Below, piece by piece: positions 1 to 10,244 of a stretch of DNA of 61,890 nucleotides. This DNA comes from Betaproteobacteria bacterium (GTDB lineage Bacteria; Pseudomonadota; Gammaproteobacteria; Burkholderiales; Burkholderiaceae_D): contig VGHX01000004.1 of assembly GCA_016868055.1 (NCBI GenBank), forward strand, positions 1 to 61,890. The letters are read 5' to 3'. A model generated the notes under the pieces. It saw nothing but the letters and a program-made list of their open reading frames with translations. It did not search any database and was not told the origin of the DNA. A program made the position numbers and the translations under genes. The first letter of the stretch is position 1. Every line of letters starts with the position of its first letter.

Positions 1-75
1 TTTGAGCCTTACGTATTTGAGCCTTCCGTATTTGAGTCTGCCGTATTTGAGCCGGCCGGATGTCAGCCGGCCACG
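1..75. repeat. 15-nt tandem repeat, ~5 units (TTTGAGCCTTACGTA-like), reaching the window edge
   Basis: Units tttgagccttacgta / tttgagccttccgta / tttgagtctgccgta / tttgagccggccgga / tgtcagccggccacg read directly. Confidence 0.85.
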
Positions 76-128
76 CGCGCACCGACCGCGCAAGGGGTAG
101 CAAGGTCGGCGCGCAATGAGCCAGTGCG

Positions 129-1988
129 TTATTGCTGCCAGCGCGCTCCGACGAAGAAAGTTCGCGGTAACTGGTTGTAGCCGTAGACGCTCTGATAATT
201 CTCGTCAAAGATATTCTCTATCCTCGCCACCAACGACCACTGTTTCGATAACGAATAACTCCCGCCCGCTGCAGCAAGCACGTACGATCCCAAGCGATTC
301 GCGCCATCAAACCGCTGGCCTGAATATGACGCTGACAGATTAATCGTCCAAGGCCCTGCCGAGCGGACTGCTGAAATACTCGCTAGCTCACTTGCCCGCC
401 GGTTCAGACGTTGTCCGGTATCCGCGTCACGCGGGTCTTGCAGGGTCACGCTGGGTCGAATTGACCAACCGCGTAGCATGGCGCTACCGCTGATCTCAAT
501 CCCGTTATTACGCGCCGAGCTGATATTAGTAAATCCATTTGGAAAACGCCACTCGATCTGATCTCTTATTCGCGCATCAAACCAAGTGAGCCGCAGTTCA
601 GTATCCGCCAAGGATATCTGTGCACCGATATCCCAAGAGCGGGAGTACTCGGGCCGCAAACTTGGATTTCCGTACTGACCGTACAAATAACCTATCGGTG
701 GCGCGCTAAACCCGGTTGATGTGCTGGCAATCAGCTTGATGTTTTCATTGACCCGGTAGCCATAGCCTAGCAAGCCGGTGCTCGCCGATGCATTACGCTG
801 AGTGTCATCGTAGCGCCCGTTGAGCTGCAGGCTATGACCGTTGACATCGGCGTATTCAAGACCTGCCTGCGTGCTCCAGACACGCCGAGAGAAATCCGAT
901 ACATCACCAAAGCCATCATTTCCATATAGGGACTGATGCTGATAGCTTATGCCAGCAGTCGCGCGAACATTATCAAGCAGCTCAATCCGATTCAACCAGT
1001 CGAGCATACGAGTTTGCGTTCTGTAAGCGTTACTGAAGGGATAAGCTGTCTGAAACCGGTTGGAATTTTTATCCACCACCTCTGATAAATTCAGATTAGA
1101 TAACCAGCGATCATTTAATCGATTATTCGAAAAAAAAGAGATGACGCTGACATTGGTCTTACCGGTATGTTGGTCGGTTGGCTGATCAAAACTCGTGCCG
1201 CCATCGAAACTGAATCGTCCCTGACTTTGAGTAAACCGCATACCGATCTCTTGATCCACTGACCAGTGGCTTGAAATCGAGCCGCTCGCGCTGGTGTTGC
1301 TGTAGCCATCGCGATCAGGATTACCCGTAGGGAGCTGCAGAGAGTTAATCGCTGAAAATCCGTCGGCACCTAAGGCTGATGCCGAGATCGCATACCGTAA
1401 ACTGTCGGCTGCACCGCGGATCGAAGCCGCGGTGCTGTAGCTCATCCGTGAGCCATATTCAGCCGATACGCTCGTCTGTAACTGCTCAGTAGGCTTGCGC
1501 GTAAAAATCTGAATAACGCCACCCACCGCGCCCGAGCCATAGATACTTGAAACATTACCGCGCACGATTTCGATCCGGTCTATCTCGGCCAGCATGAGAT
1601 GCTCGATACTGACCGTGCCCGTAGCATCCTGCTTGGTGATAGGAACGCCGTCGACTAACACCAGCGTTTGCCGCGTTGCCGCGCCTCGCATAAAGAAACC
1701 AGTCGCACTACCGATGCCGCCGGTTTGGGTAATTTGTACACCGGCTTCTGCGCGCAGTAACGATGGAAGATCCAGTTGCTGACTATGTCGGATCATGTCG
1801 GCGGTGATGACGGTGCTATGCAGCAGGGTATCGGTTTGTCGCTGCTCAGTGCGAGAGGAGGTAACGACAACCTCCGGCAATTGCGACCCGGCGCGGGCCG
1901 AGGGTAACAGCACGATCAAACAGGTGGTAAACAAACGGCGGCACGCGCGCGCGCGCGCGAGTCTCGGCAAACAGGAGATAGCTTTCAT
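129..1988 (-). CDS. btuB: TonB-dependent outer membrane receptor, BtuB-like (vitamin B12)
   Basis: Plug motif 'LPEVVVTSSRTEQRQTDTLLHSTVITADMIR', C-terminal 'YQSVYGYNQLPRTFFVGARWQQ'; cobalamin riboswitch upstream. Start at MKAISC chosen for its signal peptide. Confidence 0.88.
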   Translation of the reverse strand: MKAISCLPRLARARACRRLFTTCLIVLLPSARAGSQLPEVVVTSSRTEQRQTDTLLHSTVITADMIRHSQQLDLPSLLRAEAGVQITQTGGIGSATGFFMRGAATRQTLVLVDGVPITKQDATGTVSIEHLMLAEIDRIEIVRGNVSSIYGSGAVGGVIQIFTRKPTEQLQTSVSAEYGSRMSYSTAASIRGAADSLRYAISASALGADGFSAINSLQLPTGNPDRDGYSNTSASGSISSHWSVDQEIGMRFTQSQGRFSFDGGTSFDQPTDQHTGKTNVSVISFFSNNRLNDRWLSNLNLSEVVDKNSNRFQTAYPFSNAYRTQTRMLDWLNRIELLDNVRATAGISYQHQSLYGNDGFGDVSDFSRRVWSTQAGLEYADVNGHSLQLNGRYDDTQRNASASTGLLGYGYRVNENIKLIASTSTGFSAPPIGYLYGQYGNPSLRPEYSRSWDIGAQISLADTELRLTWFDARIRDQIEWRFPNGFTNISSARNNGIEISGSAMLRGWSIRPSVTLQDPRDADTGQRLNRRASELASISAVRSAGPWTINLSASYSGQRFDGANRLGSYVLAAAGGSYSLSKQWSLVARIENIFDENYQSVYGYNQLPRTFFVGARWQQ

Positions 1989-2109
1989 GGTCGGCTTAGT
2001 AAGGGTCGTCTCGCCAGCTTCCCCGCAAGCAAGACCGAACAGGAGCGCGACCGATGTCAGCACATCGAAAATCGATGAACAACGAACCACCCCGCTCGCC
2101 GCTCCCACC

Positions 2110-2330
2110 TGGTTTGGCCGGTATCCGGGCTAACAAGCGAATCGGCTCAACCTTCCCATGCCTACGGCACAGTGGTGATTTGAACCAACTGCATGACCTC
2201 GGTCATGCGCTTGCTTACCGTTGCGGGGGCAGCACACGTTGGCTTGCTCCTGAGCAGCAGGAGTGGGCTCCGTGTTTCCCGTTTAACTGCCTGTCAGAAC
2301 CGACAGGCGAGCACCAAAACAGCTTTAGTG
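2110..2330 (-). promoter_or_regulatory. Cobalamin (B12) riboswitch upstream of btuB
   Basis: Minus strand contains B12 box AGCCCGGATACCGGCC (2116-2131) and conserved core TGTGCTGCCCCCGCAACG (~2225-2245). Limits approximate. Confidence 0.88.
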
Positions 2331-2424
2331 TAGATTAATGTATTGCGTGTGGTCAACAACACTGATGTGAGCGGCTAAATCCGCTACGGCGAGCCAGGCC
2401 AATACAAATACCAAGGAGATACTC

Positions 2425-3306
2425 ATGCCCAATAAAAATGACAACAGCATCAGCACAAAGCTAGGCTCACCCGCATATTACGCTGATCAGCTGAACGCAC
2501 GCGCGGCGGTGCCGGAGCATCCTGAAATCATCCAGCGTTGGCAGCGGGAGTCGGCCGAGGTAAGGCGCACAGAGGCTGGATTGCTGGATGTAGCGTTTGG
2601 CGGTGCCCCAATGGAACTGCTGGATTTCTTCCCGGCTGCCAAGAAGAATGCCCCTTTGCTGGTTTTCATTCACGGTGGCTACTGGCGCTCGCTGGACAAG
2701 TCTGATTTCACGTTTATTGTACCGGGCTACCGTAAAGCGGGCTTCAATGTCGCGCTCACCAACTACACCTTGGCGCCGCATGCGTCGGTGGATGAAATCA
2801 CGCGCCAGCAGCTGCGCGCGGTGGCTTGGCTCTACCGGCGTGCGGCGCGACTGGATTTTGACCGCGACCGGATCATGATCGCGGGTCATTCAGCAGGAGG
2901 TCACTTAGCCGCCATGATGCTGGCCGCTCATTGGAAAGTATTTGGTCCGGATTTACCGACTGATTTGATCAAGGCAGGTGTCTTGATGTCGGGGCTATAT
3001 GATCTTGAACCTGTGCGCCACGCGGAATTCATTAATGCGGATTTGAAATTAGATCGAAGCAGCGCACTCCGCTTGTCACCGGCTTGGATGCCGCAGCCTA
3101 ACGCCGCACCCTTCATAACCGCTGTAGGCGATTTGGAGTCAGATGAATTCAGGCGGCAAACTGCGCTGATTGGCTCTCGGTGGCACCACGGGTTTCAGCG
3201 CGAGATACCGCTGAATCAAGAAAATCATTTCTCTATTTGCGATTGCTTTGGCGACGAGTCGCATGACCTGTTCAAGGCAAGCTGCGAGTTGTTATCTTCC
3301 GTCTGA
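2425..3306 (+). CDS. Alpha/beta hydrolase (arylformamidase/esterase-like)
   Basis: HGGYWRSLDKSDF oxyanion motif and GHSAGGHLAAM nucleophile elbow. Confidence 0.8.
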   Translation: MPNKNDNSISTKLGSPAYYADQLNARAAVPEHPEIIQRWQRESAEVRRTEAGLLDVAFGGAPMELLDFFPAAKKNAPLLVFIHGGYWRSLDKSDFTFIVPGYRKAGFNVALTNYTLAPHASVDEITRQQLRAVAWLYRRAARLDFDRDRIMIAGHSAGGHLAAMMLAAHWKVFGPDLPTDLIKAGVLMSGLYDLEPVRHAEFINADLKLDRSSALRLSPAWMPQPNAAPFITAVGDLESDEFRRQTALIGSRWHHGFQREIPLNQENHFSICDCFGDESHDLFKASCELLSSV

Positions 3307-3346
3307 GCTGTACCAGCATGCAGGGCTGAGCGGCGCGGAGCATTTT

Positions 3347-3799
3347 CTACCTTCGTCTGTTCAAGCCCTGCTGAGTGTTCATGAACTCGGTAGCGAGCCA
3401 TATCTCTCGCAACAAGTAAACAAAGCTTCCCGTCAGTGCGATCATCGCCAGTACAAACATGCCGGCAATAACCGAAGCTAATCGTAAATTCAGCGCATCG
3501 GCAATAAATAATCCGGCTACCACGACACAGATCAGCAGCGCGCAGCAGGTAGCAAGCAAAATCGCTCGGTTTATCTTTTTTGCGCGTCGAAACAAAATCG
3601 CTAACTCGTCTTGGTACAGCGCGATTTTGTCGATTGAGATAGCTTGCTCGGTCTCGAGTTGCTCCTCCAGGTACCGGCTGCGGTCGATGATGCGGGCCAA
3701 CCGATTGGTCAGAACCAGCATATTGGTACCGACACCGGTTAACAGAAACACCGGCGCAATTGCGAGCTGAATAATATGACCGATCTCGTCCGCTTGCAT
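3347..3799 (-). CDS. DUF2721-type small membrane protein
   Basis: ADEIGHIIQLAIAPVFLLTGVGTNMLVLTNRLARIIDRSR is typical of the DUF2721 family; hydrophobic segments. Confidence 0.7.
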   Translation of the reverse strand: MQADEIGHIIQLAIAPVFLLTGVGTNMLVLTNRLARIIDRSRYLEEQLETEQAISIDKIALYQDELAILFRRAKKINRAILLATCCALLICVVVAGLFIADALNLRLASVIAGMFVLAMIALTGSFVYLLREIWLATEFMNTQQGLNRRR

Positions 3800-4285
3800 C
3801 TTTAGTGCCCTGAAAAAAAATCACTGCAACAGCCAAACTGATTGGCAATTTTCGGTTATTGGCAATTTGGTCGCCGTGTATCGAGGCGGCGCTTGCTTTA
3901 AAATCCGCTTGGCGAATCCGCGGCTATCGAAATAGCACAAAGTCTATCAGCTGCCCTGATGGACTTGCCGCAAATGTTGTTCATGTGAACCGGCACTGAT
4001 GGATTCGCCGCAAATATTGTTTGCCTGAATCAGAAGTATTTCCCCACGGAATTTAATCGTCATTTACAAGCATAGTTTTGCCCTCGCAGTCCGAGTTTTG
4101 ATCCAAATCAGCTTGGTTAGTTTGTGGAAACCTGATAAATTCGCCAAGAATGTTGCAAATTTGTTACTAAAGGAATTCCCCATGCCAATCGGTTACCCGG
4201 CACGTCCAGCCAATTCTTCTACGGGGCGCAGTCCCGGATTCTGCTCGCGCGGTACGTCTGCCAAGAACGAACGGAGCCGGGGAAA

Positions 4286-4930
4286 ATGATTCGGGTCGTT
4301 CTTGCCGATGACCATGCGTTGATGCGCGAGGGTCTGAAATACATCTTGCGTAAAGCTCACGATATCGAGGTAGTCGCAGAAGCGACCGACGGCTTTGAGG
4401 TTCTGGCACTTGTCAGGCGGGCGGGCTTCGATGTTTTGCTGATGGATTTATCGATGCCCGGCCGCAGCGGCATGGACATCATTAAACAAATTCGAGAAGA
4501 GGCACCCAATGTCGCGATTCTGGTGCTGACGATGCACGATGAAGATCAATACGCGGCACGTGCCATTCGTCTCGGCGCGCATGGATACATAACCAAGGAG
4601 AGCGCTGGCACTGATTTGCTGGTGGCCATTCGAAAGGTTCACGCAGGTAGGCCCTACATCAGCATGGAGGTGGCTGAGCAACTCGCCATGGATGCCATGC
4701 CTCACCGGCAAGACCTTCCGCATAAATCACTCACCAATCGAGAGTTTGAAGTTTTCAATATGCTGGTGAGCGGCAAGTCAGTGACCGATATTGCCGAGTT
4801 ACTGCATCTATCGGTAAAGACCATCAGTACGCACAAAGCACACATCCTGCATAAATTAGGAACCCCGTCGCTCGCCGAATTAGTGCAATACGCGGTGGCG
4901 CAAGGGCTTTTGGAAAAATTCAAGCCTTGA
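4286..4930 (+). CDS. NarL/LuxR-family response regulator
   Basis: Receiver domain (VVLADDHALMREGL, LLMDLSMPGRSG) and C-terminal LuxR HTH (LTNREFEVFNMLVSGKSVTDIAELLHLSVKTISTHKAHI). Confidence 0.93.
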   Translation: MIRVVLADDHALMREGLKYILRKAHDIEVVAEATDGFEVLALVRRAGFDVLLMDLSMPGRSGMDIIKQIREEAPNVAILVLTMHDEDQYAARAIRLGAHGYITKESAGTDLLVAIRKVHAGRPYISMEVAEQLAMDAMPHRQDLPHKSLTNREFEVFNMLVSGKSVTDIAELLHLSVKTISTHKAHILHKLGTPSLAELVQYAVAQGLLEKFKP

Positions 4931-5133
4931 CACCGTGCAGAAATGAACGATTAGGAATGACCTGAGTCGTTTTCGGTTCGGGCACTTGCCGTATTCAGTC
5001 TGCCCTGATAGCGCCAAACAAAACTACGCCTGATACTGCCTGACCCCAACAACAACAGATGAATTAAAAGCTTAGGAACAAAAATCAGCATTAACGAATG
5101 AACTCATTGGCTCAAACAAAAAAGGAAATAAGC

Positions 5134-5979
5134 ATGACACTTCTTCAGCACTCTGATTTATCTTCAGGCACGCATCAACACAATGACATCGGCACCGGCT
5201 CGGAATCCGGATGGCTTAGGCAAGGCAAGCTTTGGTCTAATCTAACTGAGGTCTGCGAATTACTTCGCATCCCCACGGTATCCAATTACGACGAGGAAGA
5301 ATTTCTGTTTCAGCATGTCCAGTTCAAAACCGGTCAGCGCATACATACCATAGGCCAGGCCTTTGATACGCTGTTTATTGTTCACTCAGGTTTTCTGAAA
5401 ACTGTGCTCATCGATGAGTTTGGCAATGAACAAGTGTTAAGTTTTCCCATGAAGGGAGACATGTTTGGCGTTGATGGTATTCATACCAAGCGCTATATGT
5501 CTGAGGCGGTCGCTTTATCGAACTGCGACCTAGTCCTGATACCCTTCAAAAAGTTCACACAAACCGGACGTAGCCATATCGAGTTCGAGCACTCGGTCTA
5601 TACAGTCATGAGCCGGGAACTGGTCAGAGAGCAGGCGATGGTCAGCATGCTGGGTGCCTTGTCAGCCGAAGCACGAGTCGCACGATTTCTGGTGTCGCTA
5701 TCGGAAAGATTCGCCGAGATGGGCTACTCAAGCAAGCTGTTTAACTTACGCATGACTCGGCATGAGATCGGCAGCTATCTCGGCCTCACCCTTGAAACTG
5801 TCAGCCGTACCTTGTCTGCTTTCAACGAGATTGGTTTGATCAGTGTCGATCAACGCTCCATCGGCATCAAAGACATCGATGCACTGCGGACTCTGCGACG
5901 CCTGCCGCCGTCAAGCGTGCGCGCCAAAGCCGCAAACCGCCGCAACAAACTGGCAAGGGACGCCTCGGCTAACGCGTAA
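5134..5979 (+). CDS. Crp/Fnr-family transcription regulator lacking the FNR cysteine cluster
   Basis: cNMP-binding-like fold plus HTH TRHEIGSYLGLTLETVSRTLSAFNEIGLI. Confidence 0.88.
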   Translation: MTLLQHSDLSSGTHQHNDIGTGSESGWLRQGKLWSNLTEVCELLRIPTVSNYDEEEFLFQHVQFKTGQRIHTIGQAFDTLFIVHSGFLKTVLIDEFGNEQVLSFPMKGDMFGVDGIHTKRYMSEAVALSNCDLVLIPFKKFTQTGRSHIEFEHSVYTVMSRELVREQAMVSMLGALSAEARVARFLVSLSERFAEMGYSSKLFNLRMTRHEIGSYLGLTLETVSRTLSAFNEIGLISVDQRSIGIKDIDALRTLRRLPPSSVRAKAANRRNKLARDASANA

Positions 5980-6256
5980 CCCCACGCCATCTTGAGCCGG
6001 GATCCTATTCCCGGCTCCGCTCGCTCAACGAGTTTGTTTAGCGCGCTCGCATCACGCACACGCTCGCTCTATCCGTCACCGAGAACCGCTTTCGACCCAA
6101 GAAAAAATTGTGCGCAAACAGCAGGGGTTGCGCAGGTATAATATTGATCTGGACGCGTCAATTGACACTGGCATCATCGTAAGTCTCAGCAAGTTGTAGA
6201 CTTGAGCACGGCTCCTTGTTTCGTTGGCCGCTGACGATGCCACCATCCGGGACAGT

Positions 6257-7045
6257 ATGTCGAAAAACCAGACCAGGAAGCCCCTGGAGATCAAGATTTC
6301 TACCGTGGTTGCTGTTGCCGCTTTGATCGGCGACACCGATCTGGATAAATTGTCCTCTGCGGTGGCAGAGGTCACTGGCGGAACTCCCGATTACTTTGAA
6401 GACGAGTTCACCATTATTGACCTCGGTAACCTTCAAGCCCTTCCAGCGCCGGGTAGCATTGCCTGGTCTGACCTGATCGCACTGTTCCGAGCGCACCGGC
6501 TCAACCCGGTTGCGGTACGAAATGCCCCCGAATCGCTTGAGCAAGAAATCCGAGGCCATGGGTTATCGATTGACGGCATGGATCAATCACGTACTTTCGA
6601 GCTGACACCGCCACCCTCGCCGCCAGCCGAACCAGTCTCAGCAGTGCCACCGGCACCCGAAGCACAACATGCACCTGTTGCAAAGAACAGCGCATCGCCT
6701 GCGCCGGTTGCAACCAAAGTCATTGACACGCCCGTACGCAGCGGTCAGCGCGTCTACGCGCGCGGTGGTGATCTGGTCATCATGGCGACCGTTAACGCCG
6801 GTGCCGAGGTCATTGCCGATGGCAGCATTCATGTGTACGCGCCGCTACGTGGCAGGGCGCTGGCGGGCGCGGCTGGCGCCGCCGACGCACGCATCATCAC
6901 TACCTGTATGGAAGCAGAATTAGTCTCGATTGCTGGCGTGTACCGCACCTTCGACGATGGCTGGCCGAAAGAACTAAAAGCTAAGCCCGTTCAAGTCCTG
7001 CTACAAGACGATCGGCTTGATTTACGCCCCATGGCGCTGAAATAG
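6257..7045 (+). CDS. minC: Septum site-determining protein MinC
   Basis: C-terminal [38 protein letters not shown]; directly upstream of minD/minE. Confidence 0.95.
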   Translation: MSKNQTRKPLEIKISTVVAVAALIGDTDLDKLSSAVAEVTGGTPDYFEDEFTIIDLGNLQALPAPGSIAWSDLIALFRAHRLNPVAVRNAPESLEQEIRGHGLSIDGMDQSRTFELTPPPSPPAEPVSAVPPAPEAQHAPVAKNSASPAPVATKVIDTPVRSGQRVYARGGDLVIMATVNAGAEVIADGSIHVYAPLRGRALAGAAGAADARIITTCMEAELVSIAGVYRTFDDGWPKELKAKPVQVLLQDDRLDLRPMALK

Positions 7046-7092
7046 CAAGTTTTTTATTTGTTGAACTAACGAACTCAGATAAGGAGTTGTTC

Positions 7093-7908
7093 GTGACAAA
7101 AATTATCGTTGTTACCTCTGGCAAAGGCGGTGTGGGGAAGACCACCTCTAGCGCTAGTTTTGCTTCTGGTCTGGCACTACGCGGCAAAAAAACTGCAGTG
7201 ATCGATTTTGATGTGGGTTTGCGCAACCTTGATCTCATCATGGGCTGCGAGCGTCGCGTGGTATATGACATGATCAATGTTATCAACCGCGAGGCAACGC
7301 TGACGCAGGCACTGATCAAGGATAAGCACTGCGACAACCTGTTCGTGCTGCCGGCTTCGCAAACACGCGACAAAGACGCGCTCACTGAAGAAGGTGTCGA
7401 GCGTATTTTGGAAGAAATGAAAAATTCCGGCTTCGAGTACATCGTCTGCGACTCGCCCGCCGGTATTGAGCGCGGTGCGGTCATGGCGCTGACCTTTGCT
7501 GACGAAGCCATTATCGTCACCAACCCCGAGGTATCTTCGGTGCGCGACTCCGACCGCATTCTCGGTATTATCCAGGCAAAGTCACGCCGCGCGCAGACAG
7601 GCGTCGAGCCGGTCAAGGAGCACCTGCTGATTACGCGTTACTCGCCCAAGCGTGTTGAAGCGGGCGAGATGCTGTCCTACGAAGACGTACAGGAGATCTT
7701 GCGAATTCCGCTGCTTGGCATCATTCCCGAATCCGAGGCGGTGCTGCATGCCTCCAACCAGGGCACGCCTGTCGTGCATCTGGCCGATAGTGATGTCGCC
7801 GAGGCCTACAAAGATCTGGTTGCCCGCTTCCTCGGTGAAGACCGTCCGCTGCGGTTCGCAGAATATGAAAAGCCTGGCTTGCTATCTCGCATTTTCGGAG
7901 GCAAGTGA
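7093..7908 (+). CDS. minD: Septum site-determining ATPase MinD (GTG start)
   Basis: TKIIVVTSGKGGVGKTTSSASFASGLALRGKKTAVIDFDVGLRNLDLIMGCERR. Confidence 0.97.
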   Translation: MTKIIVVTSGKGGVGKTTSSASFASGLALRGKKTAVIDFDVGLRNLDLIMGCERRVVYDMINVINREATLTQALIKDKHCDNLFVLPASQTRDKDALTEEGVERILEEMKNSGFEYIVCDSPAGIERGAVMALTFADEAIIVTNPEVSSVRDSDRILGIIQAKSRRAQTGVEPVKEHLLITRYSPKRVEAGEMLSYEDVQEILRIPLLGIIPESEAVLHASNQGTPVVHLADSDVAEAYKDLVARFLGEDRPLRFAEYEKPGLLSRIFGGK

Positions 7909-7909
7909 G

Positions 7910-8164
7910 ATGGACATTTTCTCATTTCTGTTCAATAACAAGAAAGCGTCGGCCGGTGCCGCCAAAGAGCGACTGCAGATTATTATCGCGCGTGAGCGGC
8001 ACATTCTTAATGGGCCTGATTTCATGCCAGCGCTGCACCGCGAACTGATCGAAGTCATCTCCAAGTATGTTCGCGTCAACCCCGAAGATATTAAAATCTC
8101 GCTCGATAAAAAAGGCAACCTCGAGGTACTCGATGTGAATGTTGTGTTGCCGGATGGCGGCTGA
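7910..8164 (+). CDS. minE: Cell division topological specificity factor MinE
   Basis: MDIFSFLFNNKKASAGAAKERLQIIIARER; 84 aa, adjacent to minD. Confidence 0.96.
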   Translation: MDIFSFLFNNKKASAGAAKERLQIIIARERHILNGPDFMPALHRELIEVISKYVRVNPEDIKISLDKKGNLEVLDVNVVLPDGG

Positions 8165-8975
8165 GCAGCGATCGATACTGCTGCACGGCGTCGACTTTAC
8201 CTCGGCGCCGCGCCCGAGAAAAGGCATCACGATCGCCTCGGGCTATCTCGAGAATGACCAATTCTTCCTCGAAACGCTGTCAACGCTGTATGACTTTTCT
8301 AGCTTCATTGCGTGGCTACGGCAACCGGGCCCGTGGCTGGGTGGATTTGATTTTCCTTTTTCATTTCCGCGTCCACTGATCCAGCTGCTCGACTGGCCAG
8401 TTGAGTGGTCGGCACTGATTCAGCACGTGCGGCAATTACAGCGCGCGGAACTTCGCCTGTGCTTCAAAGCGATTTGCGATGCACGCCCCACTGGTTTGAA
8501 ATTCATTCATCGCGGTTGTGATCTACCGGCAAAATCATCATCGCCAATGAAATGGGTCAACCCGCCGGTGGCTTACATGCTGCACGCGGGCGCCCCGCTG
8601 CTGCTGGATGCGGGTATACATATTCCGTTCATGCACACAGGAGATCCCTCACGTATTGCGCTCGAGGCTTACCCGGGCTTGGTTGCGCGCGGCATCACCA
8701 GCGCTTCATACAAGAGTGACACGCCGCAGCAGCAAACTCCTGAGCGACAGGTGGCCCGACGTACGATTGTGCGCGCACTTGAACAGGGCGATTATGCGCA
8801 ACAAATACGGCTAAAAGCCGGCCGTTTCAAGCGACAGTTAGTCGATGACGGTAGCGGAGATCTACTCGATGCAGTGCTATGCGGCTTGATGGCGGCATGG
8901 GCTTGGCAGCGGCGCGACCACAACTTTGGTCTGCCGCCGCATGATCCACTGGAAGGCTGGATACTCGGTGCCTAG
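8154..8975 (+). CDS. DUF429-like protein
   Basis: Overlaps minE stop; HGVDFTSAPRPRKGITIASG N-terminus. Confidence 0.6.
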   Translation: MAAEQRSILLHGVDFTSAPRPRKGITIASGYLENDQFFLETLSTLYDFSSFIAWLRQPGPWLGGFDFPFSFPRPLIQLLDWPVEWSALIQHVRQLQRAELRLCFKAICDARPTGLKFIHRGCDLPAKSSSPMKWVNPPVAYMLHAGAPLLLDAGIHIPFMHTGDPSRIALEAYPGLVARGITSASYKSDTPQQQTPERQVARRTIVRALEQGDYAQQIRLKAGRFKRQLVDDGSGDLLDAVLCGLMAAWAWQRRDHNFGLPPHDPLEGWILGA

Positions 8976-8991
8976 CGATTTGCCACCATCG

Positions 8992-9387
8992 TCATGATTG
9001 CCGCGACGTAGCCCACCAGGTGAGCAAGCCGACCGCAACCGCACCAGCAAGCCATCCGGCCGCTTTAGCCGGTGTGGGCAGTGTTGAATCAGGCTGATGC
9101 TCGGCACTACTTTCAACGAGATGAGGATGACTGATTTCCGGCTTACGTACCGCAAGGAATCGATTGGCCTCAGCCTGCAGTCCGGCAAGTCGATTACGTG
9201 CATCACGAATTCGGCTGTCGATCAGTTTTTGAGTGCGAGAGCGGTAGTGCGCGATCTTGTCTTTGAGTAGCGCGCGACGTTGCCGGCCAACCGATGGATC
9301 AGAGATATACATCGCCGCTGCACCGAGCGCGACTCCGCCCAGCCATTTGATCCAAGTGGTATCCATGCTCTGGGTCCGATACTCCAC
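8992..9387 (-). CDS. Small membrane-anchored hypothetical protein
   Basis: ORF with N-terminal GGVALGAAAMYISDPSVGRQRRA and C-terminal hydrophobic segment. Confidence 0.5.
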   Translation of the reverse strand: MEYRTQSMDTTWIKWLGGVALGAAAMYISDPSVGRQRRALLKDKIAHYRSRTQKLIDSRIRDARNRLAGLQAEANRFLAVRKPEISHPHLVESSAEHQPDSTLPTPAKAAGWLAGAVAVGLLTWWATSRQS

Positions 9388-9408
9388 GTTATGCTCCTTT
9401 CAGATGGT

Positions 9409-10107
9409 TCAAGTTGATGCCTTGCTGCTTACCGATACATGCGTTGGCAGTCGCTGTACCTGTGACAGCAAGCTGATCACTTCGTTATCGCCAAGTTGCG
9501 GAAACTTGCGGTACCACTGTCCGACCGCATCAAACAGCGGCGGGCAAAGTAAGTAGCGTACCTGCCGCACTAACGGTGTCACGCGTTGCAGCGCTTCACG
9601 CGACAGTACGGGCACTGCCACCGTGATATCTCCCGCCTCGGCCGCACGGAGTGCAGCGATCGCCGCCTGCATGCTGCGCCCGGTCGCCATGCCGTCATCA
9701 CACACAATCAACGCACGATGTTTCAGGTGCGATAAGGGCACGCTTGGACCGTAGCGGCGCTCACGCTCTGCCAGCACACGCCGCTGTACCAAGATCAACT
9801 GATCAACGACCTCAGTCGTCACCTTCAGCGCCTTGATGACGTCCTGATCAAGTACGCAAATGCCGCCGCTGGCAATTGCACCGATCGCAAACTCCGGAAA
9901 AGCGGGCAGACCCAGTTTCCTGACGATCAGCGGCTCAAGAGGCAAGCCCAGCCGCCGCGCAATCGCCACCCCGATCGGTAATCCACCCCGCGCCAGTGCC
10001 AGCACGACCGTACCCGCCTCCGGCGCAGGCTGTGCAAGTCATTCGGCCAGGCGCTGGCCCGCCTGCTGCCGATCAGCAAAGCATTGGGGAGTGGCATCGG
10101 CTCGCAT
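9409..10107 (-). pseudogene. Phosphoribosyltransferase with in-frame TGA after codon 22
   Basis: Minus-strand reading: MRADATPQCFADRQQAGQRLAE*LAQPAPEAGTVVLALARGGLPIGVAIARRLGL; PRPP motif ALIVCDDGMATGRSM. TGA at 10041-10039. Confidence 0.7.
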
Positions 10108-10244
10108 CGCTATTTGACCGATCTACCGTAGAAAAAGATCATAATTTCCTTCAAGTAAAATCCAGTTTCGTATGGTCGATATACGCCCGGAACTTCGGAT
10201 GTCCTTGCACTTCGAATCCGCACCCTTCGCTGATCGAAACTGCA

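Noticed and set aside
3225-3848. 207-aa minus-strand ORF opposite and overlapping the DUF2721 gene.
   Set aside because: Overlaps two better-supported ORFs, lacks recognisable motifs; frame shadow.
5993-6017. GAGCCGGGA-TCCTAT-TCCCGGCTC hairpin as intrinsic terminator.
   Set aside because: Stem is strong but no T-tract follows on either strand, so it is not called.
10039-10041. TGA in the phosphoribosyltransferase as selenocysteine (selD is present in the window).
   Set aside because: The position normally holds Arg, not Cys; no convincing SECIS hairpin recognised; selD alone does not imply Sec use. A nonsense change is simpler.
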